A stretch of 64,000 bases of DNA from Palaemon carinicauda (GCF_036898095.1 NC_090729.1:69660483-69724482); one strand, 5' to 3'; shown: positions 1 to 11,698, counted from the first letter of the stretch. The notes: generated from the sequence alone by a model not told the origin. Program-made: numbers and translations.

Positions 1-1371
1 TGGTCAGATTTGGTCAGAGAACAAATTCAACATCACTCTGGGGCGATGCCAGAGATTAAGGATATGATGGCTACTCTGATCCGCGCCGGAACTCAGCCTC
101 CTCCCCCTTCTGCCCCAGACGCATCGAAGCTACCGCCCTTCGATAAAAACAATCCTTGGCGGTTTGCCTTGCATGCCCCATTCTTAGATGGTTCCCTAAC
201 TCTGGAGGGCATAGGCACCCGCCCTCTAGAGGACCTGGAGTTCTACCCCCCGGGCCTAGAATTCCCGTTCAATGGTTTCGTACGTTTAAAGGAACATGCA
301 TTGGTCCGTATGGACAAGGTACCGAAGGAAACGGTGATATTTCCAAAAGAGCAGGCCCAGGCTATCTGGGCCAGAACACTATCAGAGTGGGGGTGTATTA
401 ACTCCAAGCTCACCCCACACAAAGGTGCCTACACTATTTTTACGACAGCGGCCTCCATCCCTTTGCCGCTCATAGACAAAGTCACAGAGCTGACTATACA
501 GGCCATCAAGGAAGGCTCTTCCAAGCCGGCTCTCAAAGAGACGGACCCCACCTCTTTGCTTATTCCGGGTACCTCTGCAACCTGGGATGCCACGGCTTCT
601 ACCTTCACAGTGGGGAAGCTAGACCCGGACTGTGCCTCTACTCTTTTCTCTGTGAAGCTTCCCAGATTAATAGAGAGTCTTCTCAAAACTGAGTTCGAGA
701 CCCGTACTAGACTAGCTAGGTCCCTCCAATCCATTACCTCCATGGAGTCCCTAGCATCTCTTTACCCAGAGGAAACGCTGTTCAGAGTCGCCACAAAGAA
801 CCAGCTGCTGTCCTACCAAATAGACCTCCATGACTTCTGGTCAGCTCGAGTTAGTTGCAGGAAGTTCGTTCTGTCTGAGGCCTCCATCAGACATGAACCG
901 AACAGACTGATAGCCTCCTCCTGCTGGGGTAAGACCCTCTTCCCTCAGACCGAGGTGGATAAGGTTCTTCAGGATGCGGCGAGGGCAAACCAAAATTTGC
1001 AGTTAAGGTGGGGTCTCTCAGCCAAAAAGAGGTTCGAACCCCAGAGACACACGTTCTTCAAGAAGAAGCAGAGGTTTAGTCCTTACAAGACTGCCCGGGG
1101 TACCTCGTCCCCACAGTCTTCCGCTGCCTCGACTTCTCAACAACAGGCGCCACCTCAGCAGGTAGTCTACCTCGCTGCTCCCCCTGGTACACAGCCCAAC
1201 CCCTCTTGGATGTCATCTCCTGCATACAACCCTGCCTACGAATCCTCCGGTTCCTTTCGTGGATACCAGAGAGGGAGTTTCAGAGGTAGAGGACAGTTCT
1301 GCCAACGCGGCGGACCTAGAGCAAGGGGTGCCCGTGGAGGGAGGGGCCCTAAGTTCACTCCCTCCCAATGA
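1..1371 (+). CDS. DIRS family 1 ORF1 (gag-like), 5' partial, copy A
   Basis: The frame is open from base 1 to a TGA at 1369-1371 and aligns throughout with copy B ORF1. It is a putative structural/nucleic-acid-binding protein of the retrotransposon. The middle part has no domain I can name. The C-terminal 80 or so residues are rich in Ser, Gln and Pro and then in Arg-Gly (for example RGYQRGSFRGRGQ), an RGG-box-like RNA-binding tail. Copy A keeps this tail in frame, while copy B has a stop before it, so copy A shows the ancestral C-terminus. The ORF2 frame overlaps the last 110 bases. Confidence 0.75.
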   Translation, partial: WSDLVREQIQHHSGAMPEIKDMMATLIRAGTQPPPPSAPDASKLPPFDKNNPWRFALHAPFLDGSLTLEGIGTRPLEDLEFYPPGLEFPFNGFVRLKEHALVRMDKVPKETVIFPKEQAQAIWARTLSEWGCINSKLTPHKGAYTIFTTAASIPLPLIDKVTELTIQAIKEGSSKPALKETDPTSLLIPGTSATWDATASTFTVGKLDPDCASTLFSVKLPRLIESLLKTEFETRTRLARSLQSITSMESLASLYPEETLFRVATKNQLLSYQIDLHDFWSARVSCRKFVLSEASIRHEPNRLIASSCWGKTLFPQTEVDKVLQDAARANQNLQLRWGLSAKKRFEPQRHTFFKKKQRFSPYKTARGTSSPQSSAASTSQQQAPPQQVVYLAAPPGTQPNPSWMSSPAYNPAYESSGSFRGYQRGSFRGRGQFCQRGGPRARGARGGRGPKFTPSQ

Positions 1372-2997
1372 TGTGATGCCGGTAGGAGGGAGACTTTATC
1401 ACTTCCGAGACCATTGGACCTTCAGTCCATGGGCTCACAGCATAATGTCCAGGGGCTTGGGTTGGAAATGGTCACAGGGATCCCCTCCTCCACCAGTGAC
1501 CTTCTTCCAGAGACCCACTCCCATCCTGGAAGAGTACACCGCGGAGTTACTCAAGAAGAAAGCAATCAAACGGGTTCGATCCCTGAAATTCCAAGGCCGC
1601 CTGTTTACAGTCCCGAAGAAAGACTCGTCGGCGTTGAGGGTAGTTCTGGACTTGTCGAAGCTCAACTCTTACATCCTTTGCGACAAGTTCCGTATGCTGA
1701 CTATCTCTCAGGTACGGACCTTACTTCCCCGTCACCACCTCTATCGATCTTACCGACGCCTATTATCATGTCCCAGTAGCTCAAAACTTCTCTCCTTACC
1801 TAGGCTTCCATCTCGGCAAGAGAGCCTTTGCATTCAAAGTCATGCCCTTCGGTCTCAGCATTGCCCCCAGGATATTCACGAAACTGGGGGAGACGGTGCT
1901 CGAGCAACTCAAGACACCAAGGGATACAGATCATCGCCTATCTGGACGATTGGCTCATTTGGGCCCAGTCGCACCAGGAATGCAACAGAGCTACGTCGAA
2001 GGTACTCCATTTTCTCGCCAAACTGGGCTTCCAAGTCAACCTCCGGAAGTCCCGCCTACAACCATCAAGCCACTTCGAATGGTTAGGCATCCGTTGGGAC
2101 CTTTCAAAGCACAGACTCTCCCTTCCTCCCAAGAAGGTAAGGGAGATAGCTTCCAAGGTCAGGAACTTTCTCAAACACAGACAGGTGTCCAGAAGAGCTT
2201 TAGAACGAATCCTCGGCCTTCTCCAATTTACCTCACTGACCGATCTCCTATTAAAAGCCAAACTCAAAGACATCAATCGAGTTTGGAGAAAGAGAGCGAC
2301 AATACCTTTAAGAGACAAGACCTCGAAGATCCCCTCTGTCTTGAAAATGAGACTACAACCATGGTCTGAACGGAGGAACCTCTCCAAATCGGTTCCTCTA
2401 CAGTTCCCCTCTCCACAAGTGACAATTCATACCGACGCGTCTCTGAGTGGATGGGGGGGTTACTCCCAACATCAGATGTTTCAGGGCTCTTGGTCACCCG
2501 CCATGAGGCAGTTCCATATCAATGTTCTCGAAGCCATGGCGGTGTTCTTGACCCTGAAGAGAATCTCTCCTCCGAGGTCGACCCACATCAGAGTAGTCTC
2601 AGACAGCACGGCCGTAGTCCACTGCCTCAACAGAAGGGGATCTAAATCACCCAACCTGAATCAGATCCTGGTCACTATCTTCGCCTTGGCAGCCGACAAA
2701 GACTGGTTCCTGTCAGCAACTCACCTAGCAGGAGTCCAGAATGTGATAGCAGACTCATTATCCAGGACGAGCCCACTGGAATCGGAGTGGTCCCTGGACA
2801 TGCATTCCTTCCGGTGGATACTCAGGCTGGTTCCAGGTCTCCAGGTAGATCTATTCGCGACCCGACTCAATCACAAACTCCCATGTTATGTGACACCGAA
2901 CCTGGACCCTCAGGCTTATGCCATGGACGCATTAACCCTGGATTGGAACCATTGGCAGAAGATCTACTTATTCCCTCCAGTGAATCTTCTACTTTAA
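1259..2997 (+). pseudogene. DIRS ORF2: RT, RNase H and methyltransferase-like region, broken, copy A
   Basis: This would copy the element RNA and degrade the RNA strand. RT motifs are recognisable, including YLDD in AYLDDWLIWA, followed by an RNase H core (IHTDASLSGWG, then VVSDSTAVVHC) and the DIRS Dam-like region (VDLFATRLNHKLP ... YLFPPVNLL). Three lesions are visible against copy B: loss of 8 bases near 1731 beside RT motif A, one extra base near 1911, and TAA at 2995-2997 where copy B has a lysine codon. The frame therefore moves twice and then terminates early, so no active RT can be made. Confidence 0.88.
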
Positions 2998-4168
2998 GTC
3001 TTGCACAAACTCCGCTCCTTCAACGGGGCAGTGGCTTTAGTGGCACCTCACTGGCCAAAGAGCAGTTGGTTTCCTCTCCTCCTCGAGTTGAAACTCCGTC
3101 CCTTCCGGATCCCATTACCCAAACTGACCCAAGTGGTCCAAACTCGGACTGTGTCAGATTCCTTAAGGATAGCCAAAACCCTAACTTTGTGGATTTCATG
3201 AAGTTTGCGGCTCGTAGGGATGCAAACATCAACCCAGATAATGTCCTCTTTATAGAATCAGACAAAAGGGACTCTACGATTCGCCAATATGATTCGGCAG
3301 TTAAGAAACTAGCAGATTTCTTAAAGAATTCAGACCATTCGGTTATGACTCCTAATTTAGCCATCTCCTTCTTTAGGTCCATATTTGACAAAGGCCTAGC
3401 AGCTAGCACTATAACCACCATTAAGTCAGCTCTGAGGAAAGTCTTCCTGGTTGGGTTTAACATTAACCTGGCGGAGTCTTATTTCTCGTCTATTCCAAAA
3501 GCATGTGCTAGGCTTCGACCTTCGGTTCGTCCACAAAAGGTCTCTTGGTCTCTAAATGATGTCCTCAAACTGGCCTCCGACACGGACAACGAATCCTGCT
3601 CCTATATCACTCTTCTTAGGAAGACTTTATTTCTAACAGCTTTGGCCTCGGGTTCTAGAATCTCAGAACTAGCAGCTCTCTCACAAAACTCGGAAAACAT
3701 AGATTTCCTCCCTTCAGGTGAAGTACTTCTTTCTCCAGACAGGGCGTTCCTGGCTAAAAACGAAGACCCCCAAAATAGGTGGTCACCTTGGAAGATTATT
3801 CCTCTTCTCCAAGATACTTCTCTATGTCCGGTCACCACTCTCAGGGCCTTTTTAGCCAGGACTGCTACCCGATCGTCTGGCCCCTTGTTTATCAGAGAAC
3901 AAGGAGGCACCATTTCCATACAGTACGTGGTATTAGGCAACAGATCCTATACTTCATTAAACAAGCCAATCCGGGATCATTTCCCCATGCTCATGATATC
4001 CGGTCAGTAGCTACCTCCATCAATTATTTCCAGAATATGGACTTTGATGACCTTAAAAAGTACACGGGTTGGAAATCTCCTATGGTCTTCAAACGCCACT
4101 ATCTAAAGAACTTACAGGCTCTTAAATACCCAACGGTTGCAGCTGGGAGCCTTATCTCTCCCCAGTGA
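2787..4168 (+). pseudogene. DIRS ORF3 tyrosine recombinase, frameshifted, copy A
   Basis: This is the integrase of DIRS elements, which inserts a circular DNA copy by tyrosine-recombinase chemistry without target duplication. The conserved part starts near 3140. The first catalytic Arg is seen in GSRISELAAL (about 3655), the HxxR box in HAHDIRS (about 3985) and the presumed nucleophile Tyr in KRHYLKN (about 4095). A 5-base net insertion near 3920, absent from copy B, shifts the frame between the first Arg and the HxxR box, so this copy is inactive. The open frame overlaps the end of ORF2; the true start is not decided. Confidence 0.85.
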
Positions 4169-4544
4169 TCTTTTGTTCTTCCTTTCATCCATCTCTTTTC
4201 TTCTCCCTCCTACCCGCCACTCTCACCACGACGCCGCTTCCTTGGTGGTTCGTTAGCCCTAAGTTTATTACATGTTAGGTTAATATGATTGTAACTATTA
4301 TTGTTTACCGTATTTATAGGGTTGGGATATTCTTAGCCATGTCAGTTTTGTTGCATGTTTACTCTGATACTCGGAGGCTTCCCTGTTATCATGTTTGTTT
4401 ACCTTACTCTCACTATGCCCTGTGGCTAGTTTATGTTTTATGCTTACTTACCTTAATTATATATGATTTTCTTTACATGGTGTTGTTTCTCTCCCCTCAT
4501 TAAATTAGTAGTTATTGTTGGGCTTGGAAGGCATTCTCTGGTAC

Positions 4545-4640
4545 ATTTTCACCGGCCACCACAGGTCGACCCAGAAAAGGGATTTTGACGAAGGAAAAAT
4601 CTATTTCTGGGGAGAGACCTGTGGCGCCCGGTGAAACCCT
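4545..4640 (+). repeat. Internal complementary region of DIRS copy A
   Basis: The left part is the reverse complement of the family's left end (as seen at 21311-21340). The right part, from the GGGATTTTGACG stretch on, is the reverse complement of the right end at about 4980-5027. The segment therefore reads as the junction of the two termini, the hallmark of DIRS-type elements. Confidence 0.85.
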
Positions 4641-4682
4641 TCCCCTTTATTTTACACGATCCCACCCTTTCCTTTCCAAGCC

Positions 4683-5477
<795 letters not shown>

Positions 5478-5715
5478 TCAAAAATTTTAAATAATTTTTA
5501 TTTTTCCTAACATACTCACCAAGAACTACTTTTCTTGGAGTCACTTGTGATCTCTCAATCTCGACCAAGGTTTTTCCCGCCGTTACCCCCCCCCCCCCCC
5601 CCCTACTCCGTTCTATATAGGTTTACCCCCGCCGCCAGAGAATGCGCCCTGAGGGCAGGATTAGGGCAGGTCACTGCATCTCTGGGTCAGCATCCCCATT
5701 AAGTTCGTCGCTTAG
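5478..5715 (-). repeat. Left inverted terminal repeat of element C
   Basis: It is the reverse complement of 11699-11897, with a 16-base C run here where the right copy has only a short G run. The outer tip (TTTTTATTTTTCCTAAC type) is repeated in the internal complementary region. Confidence 0.88.
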
Positions 5716-5770
5716 CCCAACTTGGCAATGGAAGGATGGCACTCGGGGACTGAAGGGAGGGCCATTACCC

Positions 5771-5865
5771 GAAAAGTAGTTCTCGGTGAGTATGTTAGGA
5801 AAAATAAAAATTATTTAAAATTTTTGATTTGTTCCGACACAAATACTCACCGAGAACTACTTTTC
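5771..5865 (-). repeat. Internal complementary region of element C
   Basis: Two perfect 23-base inverted arms (5771-5793 and 5843-5865) flank a 49-base AT-rich spacer. The left arm plus spacer start match the left tip reversed, and the spacer end plus right arm match the right tip (TGTGTCGGAACAAAT) reversed. It is a copy of the circle junction. Confidence 0.88.
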
Positions 5866-6091
5866 TTGGAGACTTATACTTTAGGAGGCGGGAGTGCTAT
5901 TCTGCCACTTGACTCGGCACATAGTGCCTAGAGGGCTATGGAATGTGGGACCTATCAGAGAGCGGAGTGAGGGTAACTGCGGAACCTTACGCTATTTCTA
6001 AGACTCACCTCTTAAAATTTCTTCTGGTGATTTTCTCCTGATGAAGTCGCGAAGAATTTATTCACCGTTGGGGACATCTTCTGGCCTACCG

Positions 6092-7117
6092 CTACACAGT
6101 TTGGAGGGCGGCAATGACTGTCCCAATGGAGAACCCGTCCAAGGATTTTCTTGAATAATCCTTGAGGTAGTGGGCAGTAAAGGTCGACTGGTGCGACCAA
6201 GTGCCTGCTTGCAGGATCTGCCCCACCGCCATGTTTCTCTCAAAGGCCAAGGAGGTGCTCAGACCCCTGATGTCATGGGGGCGGGGAGTGCCTGGCACTG
6301 CCATTTTATCCTCTTCATAGGTTCTAGCGATGACTTGTCTCAGCCAGAAGGAAATGGTGTTCTTGGAGACTTGTTTCTTATTAACACCTGTGGAAACGAA
6401 GAGGTTCTTGGTACCTGGTCGGAGATGAGCCGTCCTTTCCAGGTACTTTCTGAGCGTCCGTACTGGGCATAACTTCAAGTCTTCTGTATTGCCTGTCTTG
6501 GGAATGGCCGGAATTGAGAAACCTTCAAACCTCGGGTCCCAGACTGCTGGGTTCTGAGTCTTCGCCACAAAGGAGGGTACGAACCTGAAGGACACTTCTT
6601 TCCACCCTTTGGAGTGCGCAACGTCGTAAGACAGACCATGGATCTCGCCCACTCTCTTAGCCGAAGCCAAGGCTAGCAAGAAGACGGTCTTGAGGGTGAG
6701 GTCTTTGTCCCCGATATCTTTCAGGGGTTCAAAGGGAGGACGACTTAGCATTTTCAGGACCTTGGCCAGGTCCCACCTGGGCACTCTCCTAGCTTGAGGA
6801 GGGCAGGACTGCTCGAAACTCCTAATCAGCATCGCTATGTGTCTCGAGGTCCCCAGGTCGATGCCTTTCAGGAGGAAGACTTGGCCTAAGGCGGCTCGTA
6901 CTCCTTTAATGGCTGGGATTGACATTCCTACTTCATCCCTAAGGTACACTAGAAACTCAGCTATGTCCGGGACTGAAGCTTTAAGCGGTCTTATGTGTTT
7001 CTCCGAGCACCACTTCGTGAAGGAGGCCCACTTCGCCTGGTATACCACGGTAGAGGATTTTCTCAGGTATAGGGACATTCTCTTAGCTGTGGCGGAGGAG
7101 TACCCCTCCTTCTTCAA
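6092..7117 (-). CDS. DIRS ORF3 tyrosine recombinase, intact, element C
   Basis: This 341-residue tyrosine recombinase has an N-terminal core-binding/SAM-like half (about residues 15-110) and a C-terminal catalytic half. Visible catalytic elements are the first Arg in SAKRVGEIHGL, the HxxR box in RPHDIRGLSTS and the presumed nucleophile Tyr in FTAHYLKDY near the end. The listed start is a TTG at 7117-7115; the frame stays open further upstream, overlapping ORF2 (residues LETIERLLKK precede it), so the protein is probably longer or made by coupling to ORF2 termination (the ORF2 stop overlaps as TTGA). No lesion is seen, so it could encode active integrase. Confidence 0.88.
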   Translation of the reverse strand: MKKEGYSSATAKRMSLYLRKSSTVVYQAKWASFTKWCSEKHIRPLKASVPDIAEFLVYLRDEVGMSIPAIKGVRAALGQVFLLKGIDLGTSRHIAMLIRSFEQSCPPQARRVPRWDLAKVLKMLSRPPFEPLKDIGDKDLTLKTVFLLALASAKRVGEIHGLSYDVAHSKGWKEVSFRFVPSFVAKTQNPAVWDPRFEGFSIPAIPKTGNTEDLKLCPVRTLRKYLERTAHLRPGTKNLFVSTGVNKKQVSKNTISFWLRQVIARTYEEDKMAVPGTPRPHDIRGLSTSLAFERNMAVGQILQAGTWSHQSTFTAHYLKDYSRKSLDGFSIGTVIAALQTV

Positions 7118-9030
7118 GAGCCGCTCGATAGTCTCCAGGCGTGAAGGCGAAGAGAGAGAGGGTTGTCATGGAGCCTGAGGAAGTGAGGTTGACGCAGGTG
7201 GTCTGACCTGGCGGGCAGAGGCCAAGGTGGTTGGCTCGCTAGGTCTTTTAGATCCGCGAACCACTCTCTCTCCGGCCACCAGGGCGCTACCAAATTCATC
7301 CTTAGGTTTTGGGAGGCCCTTACTCTGTTGAGTACCTGCCTTATCAGCGTGAAGGGGGGAAAAACGTACAAGTCCAAGTTGTCCCACTTGTGCTGGAAGG
7401 CGTCTTCTAGGGCTGCCCTTTGGTCTGGTACCGGGGAGCAATAGACCAGTAGTTGGGCGTTGAGCTTCGTTGCAAAGAGGTCCATCACCGGGGAGCCCCA
7501 GCGTTGAATGATGAGTCTGGCTACCTCTGGGTGTAGAGACCACTCTGTCCCCACTATCTGACCCATTCTGCTGAGGCCGTCGGCTAGCACGTTTCTCTTC
7601 CCGGGGATGAACCTTGCTAGCAGCACCACCTGCTGCTCGTCCGCCCAATGTAGGATGCTTATGGCGAGGTCGCACAGTTCCTTCGATCTCATGCCCCCTT
7701 GCTTCTTTATGTAGGCTACTACCGTGGCGTTGTCGCACATTAACGCCACGGTGTTTCCCTTTAACCGACTTGCAAAGTGCAGACATGCCTTCTGGACTGC
7801 TCTTAGCTCTAGGACATTGATGTGGAGATGCTTTTCGCTCTCCGACCAGGTACCGCTTGCTGTCTCTTCCAGAAGGTGGGCCCCCCACCCTTGGTTGGAG
7901 GCGTCTGTGAACAGGAGGTACTCGGGGGGACAGGACCCGAGGGGCATCCCCTTGAGGGAGTTCGACTGGCAGTGCCACCATTCTAGGGAGGTTCTCGTGT
8001 CTGGAAGGATAGGAATTAACGCCTTCTGAGAGCCTGTCTGGGACCAGAGGCTCTTGAGGTTCCATTGCACGGGTCTGAGCCTCATCCTCCCTTGGGGAAC
8101 CAGTTTCTCCAATGAGACCAGGTGACCTATCAGTCTCTGCCAGTCTTTCGCCCTCCTGGAATGTTCTGACAGGAACGGCTGAATGATGTGATTGAGGTTC
8201 CGTATCCTGTCTTCCGAGGGGAAAACCTTCCCCTGCACGGTGTCCAACGTCATCCCCAAGTATGCCATTCTGTTGGATGGTGTTAAGTTCGACTTTTCCA
8301 GATTGATTATGATTCCCAGATTCCTGCAGAACTGGAGGAGGTTTCTCCCTTGTTCCTCCAAGAGGGCCTTTGAGTTGGAAAGGAGCAACCAGTCGTCTAG
8401 GTATCTGATGAGACGGATACCCCGTTCGTGAGCCCACACTGAGACTGTCGCGAAGACCCTCGTGAACACTTGAGGGCCCTCGATAGGCCGAAGCAAAGGG
8501 TCTTGAACTGCAGGATCTGGGAACCCCATTTTACCCGGAGGAACTTCCGACTCGACGGGTGGACAGGGATCTGGAAGTATGCGTCCTTGAGGTCGACCGT
8601 CATCATGTAATCTTTCTCCCTCAAGGACATCAGGACGGATTTTGGGGTGTCCATCTTGAAGTCCGGCTTCTTGACGAACTTGTTGAGGGCCGACAGGTCT
8701 ATCACGGGTCTCCACCCCCCCGTTGCTTTCTCTACCAGGAACAGGAGGCTGTAGAAGCCTGGGCCTGGGAGAAGGACTTCTTCCATGGCCCCCTTCTCTA
8801 ACATGGAGGAAATCTCCCCTTGAAGGGTGGCCCTTTTCATCGGGTCCCTGGGGGCCAACCATTCTGTCTGGCTGGCTGGAATAAGAGGAGGTGGGTCCGC
8901 TATGAAGGGGAGCCTGTAGCCTTCTTTCAGGACGGACACCGTCCAAGGATCCGCTCCTTGTGTTTTCCATGCTTGCCAATGAGGTCTGAGGCATCCCCCA
9001 ACCCGAGGCTTGGGCGGGAGTAGGGGGCCT
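7114..9030 (-). pseudogene. DIRS ORF2: RT, RNase H, methyltransferase-like, one frameshift, element C
   Basis: The domain order is RT (motif A in VDLKDAYFQIPV near 8590, YLDD in IRLIRYLDDWLLL near 8400), RNase H (LFTDASNQGWG near 7905, CDNATVVAYI near 7730) and the Dam-like region (MDLFATKLN near 7480, YVFPPFTLIRQ near 7350). A single missing C at about 8473-8478, just after CFGLS, moves the frame between RT motifs B and C; otherwise both parts are open. The RT frame is also open back through the end of ORF1 at +1 relative to it, so expression could use frameshifting or separate initiation. The stop overlaps the ORF3 opening. Confidence 0.87.
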
Positions 9031-9036
9031 CTCCCT

Positions 9037-11502
9037 CTACCTTCTCCTAGAGGGGCGGCCTGATCTGCCTCTCTTCGAGGCGGAGTAACCCAACCTGAAG
9101 GAGCTGGCAGAAGCTGGTGCTCCTCTGCGGGAGGGCTGAGGAGTTGTTGTCCAGGAGGAGGAAGGGGCGTCCCTCCTCGAAGAGCTGTGGGCGGCCTGAG
9201 GAGTCACGGCGCTATCCGAGGCTGACCTCCTGTATGGCGGCCTTCTAGATGACGCTTGTCTGGGGACGTTGGCCTCTCTCTTCTTGGACACTTTCTCCAT
9301 TAGATTTTCCAGCTCTTTTAAAGGGAACAGAGACTCACCCCCCAAGGGTAGGCTACGCACAGCTCGGGCCTCCCTGTCTGGGATCCTCCTCGACCTCTTA
9401 GATAAAACCGTGTCTCGTTTCCTTAGTACCCAGTTGGCCGTCAAGGCGAGCGCTTGGTACGCTAGAAACTTCAGAGTTTTCCCCCCGGAGGTGAGAAGGT
9501 CCGTCAGGAGACTCTGCTGCTCTGGATTTTCGGGATCGATGGAGGCTTGCACGCTTACTAACGTGGAGGCCCACCAGTCCAGCCATGAGGAGACGTTAAC
9601 CAGGTCCCTCGACATCTCCTCCATCATGGCGGCTTCCGTAGGCGAGAAGGAAACCGGGGCTGACGCGGCCCTTTCGTCTGAGCCGCCTTGTCCCAGGATG
9701 TCCAAGGCCGGGTCCACTCTACAGGGGCCTGGGCGCCGCCCTTCAGGAATGTAAACCTTCCCTTGTGCCTTGAGGCCCTGGAGGAGTTTCGAGGCACTCT
9801 GGGACTTGGGGGCCTCCGCATTGCTGGCCACTAAGTTGTCTATGTACTCTTGTTCCAGTACTAGGTCTGGGGCAAAAGGAAGGGCCAGGGAGGACTTCGG
9901 AAGGGCGTCGTGATGTGTGATTCTCAGGAGGCTTGATCTCCAGGAATTCCCCTTAGGTGCCGAGGGTTCTGTAATCCCATGGGGCCTCCTGATGAGGCCC
10001 ACCACCCTTCTGTATGCGGAGTCCTCCGACGGGGGAGCTTCTCCTCCGTCAGCCGAGGCCTCGGCCTGGAGCGGGGGCGCCGGGTTGCTTGTTCGGTAGA
10101 CCGGTCGTCCCGCTCTTGGGTCCAGGGGGGCCGACCTGTAACCGTAGGGAGCTCCGTAAGAGGGTGGATCTCGCTGCAAGGCGGGTACCACCGGCTCAGG
10201 GAGGGCCCTCGGTTGCCCCAAGGCTCTGGAAGCGGAAGTCACGGTCCCGGTGGGCTGACCCGACAACGGGAACCGATCCTTCTTACTCGATGACCGCACC
10301 AGCTGGGCTGGTTCGGTCAGGCTGCCTTCAAAGAAGCGCGTTTCCCCCCGCTGGGCGGGGTGAACCGGAGGCCTCGAGGACTTATGCTTCTGTGAGAGGT
10401 CTTTCCTGCGTGGCAGGTCGGGCGGTTCTACGCTATGCGTAGGGAGCGGCAGCCTAGACGCACGTTCACTGGAACGAGAGTCTGGAGAGTGGAGCCTCTT
10501 GGACTCTCCTGAAGGGACGTAGACCCAGGCGCCACCGGGAGAGGCATTTCTCCTATACTTACGGGAGTGGGAGCGGGGGCGCTTCTTGCTATGTCGCGAC
10601 CTTGACCTAGAGCGGGAATGATCGCTTTCGGACAGCTCCCTCTTCCTGCGCCGTTTCTCCCTGACTTCTCCCCCGGAGGATGAGTCTATCTCTGACGAGT
10701 CCGAGGGCGCCACGTTCCTCGTGTAACGGCTGCCCGCGTGATCCGTGGGGGAAGTTCTTCGCCGCCGGACGTCCGAGATTGAATGCTGGAGGAAGTCCTC
10801 GGGAACAGCCGTGGAGATCGTCGGCACCGAGTCTACTCTATCCATGCCAGGGGGCCAGGGGTCCAGGGTCACGTCCATTCTTAGCGGTGACCTCCCTGGT
10901 GTCTTCGGCAACTTCCACCCGAAGGCATCGCTACTCGGGCGGCGAACTCTAGTTTGGCTGTCCTCTGGCGGGGGAGAGCCCGACGCACCGGCCCACGAGG
11001 GCGGAGGACACTCTGAAATCACAACACTGCCCCATACGGGGTCTTCCGAGGACGCGTGGTCCCCTACCACGAGGCCTGATTCACCAGAAGCACTACCGGA
11101 CCCTCCGTTAGCCCTAGAGGGGCCTGCCCTTGGTTCTTCCCTCGCACTGGGTTCCCCGGGAAGAACGCCTTGACTATCCACAACACTGGGGGCTTGTTGC
11201 CCTCTCCTCTGCGAAGGAGACGGAGAAGCCGAGTCTTCGTCGGACCGATCACTGGCCGACGGTAACGAAGAAACGCCACTAACTTTCCTGGGGGAACGCT
11301 TAGAAGATTTCTTCTTTTTGGTACCGTAGCGTACCCACTGGATATCATCCCAGCTTACGCACTCCGGACACGTGTCCGCGGAGGAGCAAACTTTCCCCCT
11401 ACACGTGGAACAAAGGGAGTGAGGGTCTACTTCTGGTTTAGAGAGGAAAGCCCCACACGACTTTCCGGCTCTAGGACCAGGGCAACGTCGCACATGCTCC
11501 AT
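9037..11502 (-). CDS. DIRS ORF1 gag-like protein with N-terminal cysteine motif, element C
   Basis: This is an 821-residue open frame from the ATG at 11502. An N-terminal cysteine cluster (RRCPGPRAGKSC, then LCSTCRGKVC and TCPEC) looks like a small zinc-binding module and resembles the leader exon of family 1 at 23126-23314. It is followed by a Ser/Pro-rich acidic region, an SR-dipeptide block (SRSRSRSRHSKKRPRS, about residues 290-310), a conserved central region shared with family 3 (KTLKFLAYQALALTANWVLR) and an Arg/Ser-rich basic tail. By position and composition it is the structural or RNA-binding protein. No stop interrupts it. Confidence 0.85.
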   Translation of the reverse strand: MEHVRRCPGPRAGKSCGAFLSKPEVDPHSLCSTCRGKVCSSADTCPECVSWDDIQWVRYGTKKKKSSKRSPRKVSGVSSLPSASDRSDEDSASPSPSQRRGQQAPSVVDSQGVLPGEPSAREEPRAGPSRANGGSGSASGESGLVVGDHASSEDPVWGSVVISECPPPSWAGASGSPPPEDSQTRVRRPSSDAFGWKLPKTPGRSPLRMDVTLDPWPPGMDRVDSVPTISTAVPEDFLQHSISDVRRRRTSPTDHAGSRYTRNVAPSDSSEIDSSSGGEVREKRRRKRELSESDHSRSRSRSRHSKKRPRSHSRKYRRNASPGGAWVYVPSGESKRLHSPDSRSSERASRLPLPTHSVEPPDLPRRKDLSQKHKSSRPPVHPAQRGETRFFEGSLTEPAQLVRSSSKKDRFPLSGQPTGTVTSASRALGQPRALPEPVVPALQRDPPSYGAPYGYRSAPLDPRAGRPVYRTSNPAPPLQAEASADGGEAPPSEDSAYRRVVGLIRRPHGITEPSAPKGNSWRSSLLRITHHDALPKSSLALPFAPDLVLEQEYIDNLVASNAEAPKSQSASKLLQGLKAQGKVYIPEGRRPGPCRVDPALDILGQGGSDERAASAPVSFSPTEAAMMEEMSRDLVNVSSWLDWWASTLVSVQASIDPENPEQQSLLTDLLTSGGKTLKFLAYQALALTANWVLRKRDTVLSKRSRRIPDREARAVRSLPLGGESLFPLKELENLMEKVSKKREANVPRQASSRRPPYRRSASDSAVTPQAAHSSSRRDAPSSSWTTTPQPSRRGAPASASSFRLGYSASKRGRSGRPSRRR

Positions 11503-11698
11503 CGTTCGCACACGAAAGGCACAACACTAGCGAGTTATAAGTACACTGGGATATACACAGGGAGAACGCACTGTAACACTTGCGAATAACGCACTACGCA
11601 AAAAACACAAGTCCCCACGCTGGAAACACGTGGAACACAAACGCGCCAAAGGATCGAGAGAGCGAGAAGAGTGAGCTGTGTACAGCTCACAACCAAGG

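Noticed and set aside
4285..4503. Hydrophobic 72-codon frame between recombinase and internal complementary region of copy A
   Set aside because: It is not conserved as a frame in copy B; the region is 3' non-coding DNA of the element.
6092..7117. Phage or bacterial integrase
   Set aside because: The RT/RNase H/methyltransferase-like neighbour, inverted repeats and internal complementary region show a DIRS element.
9269..11173. Plus-strand frames opposite ORF1 of element C
   Set aside because: They are antisense to a long, compositionally coherent ORF1 and have no recognisable motif.
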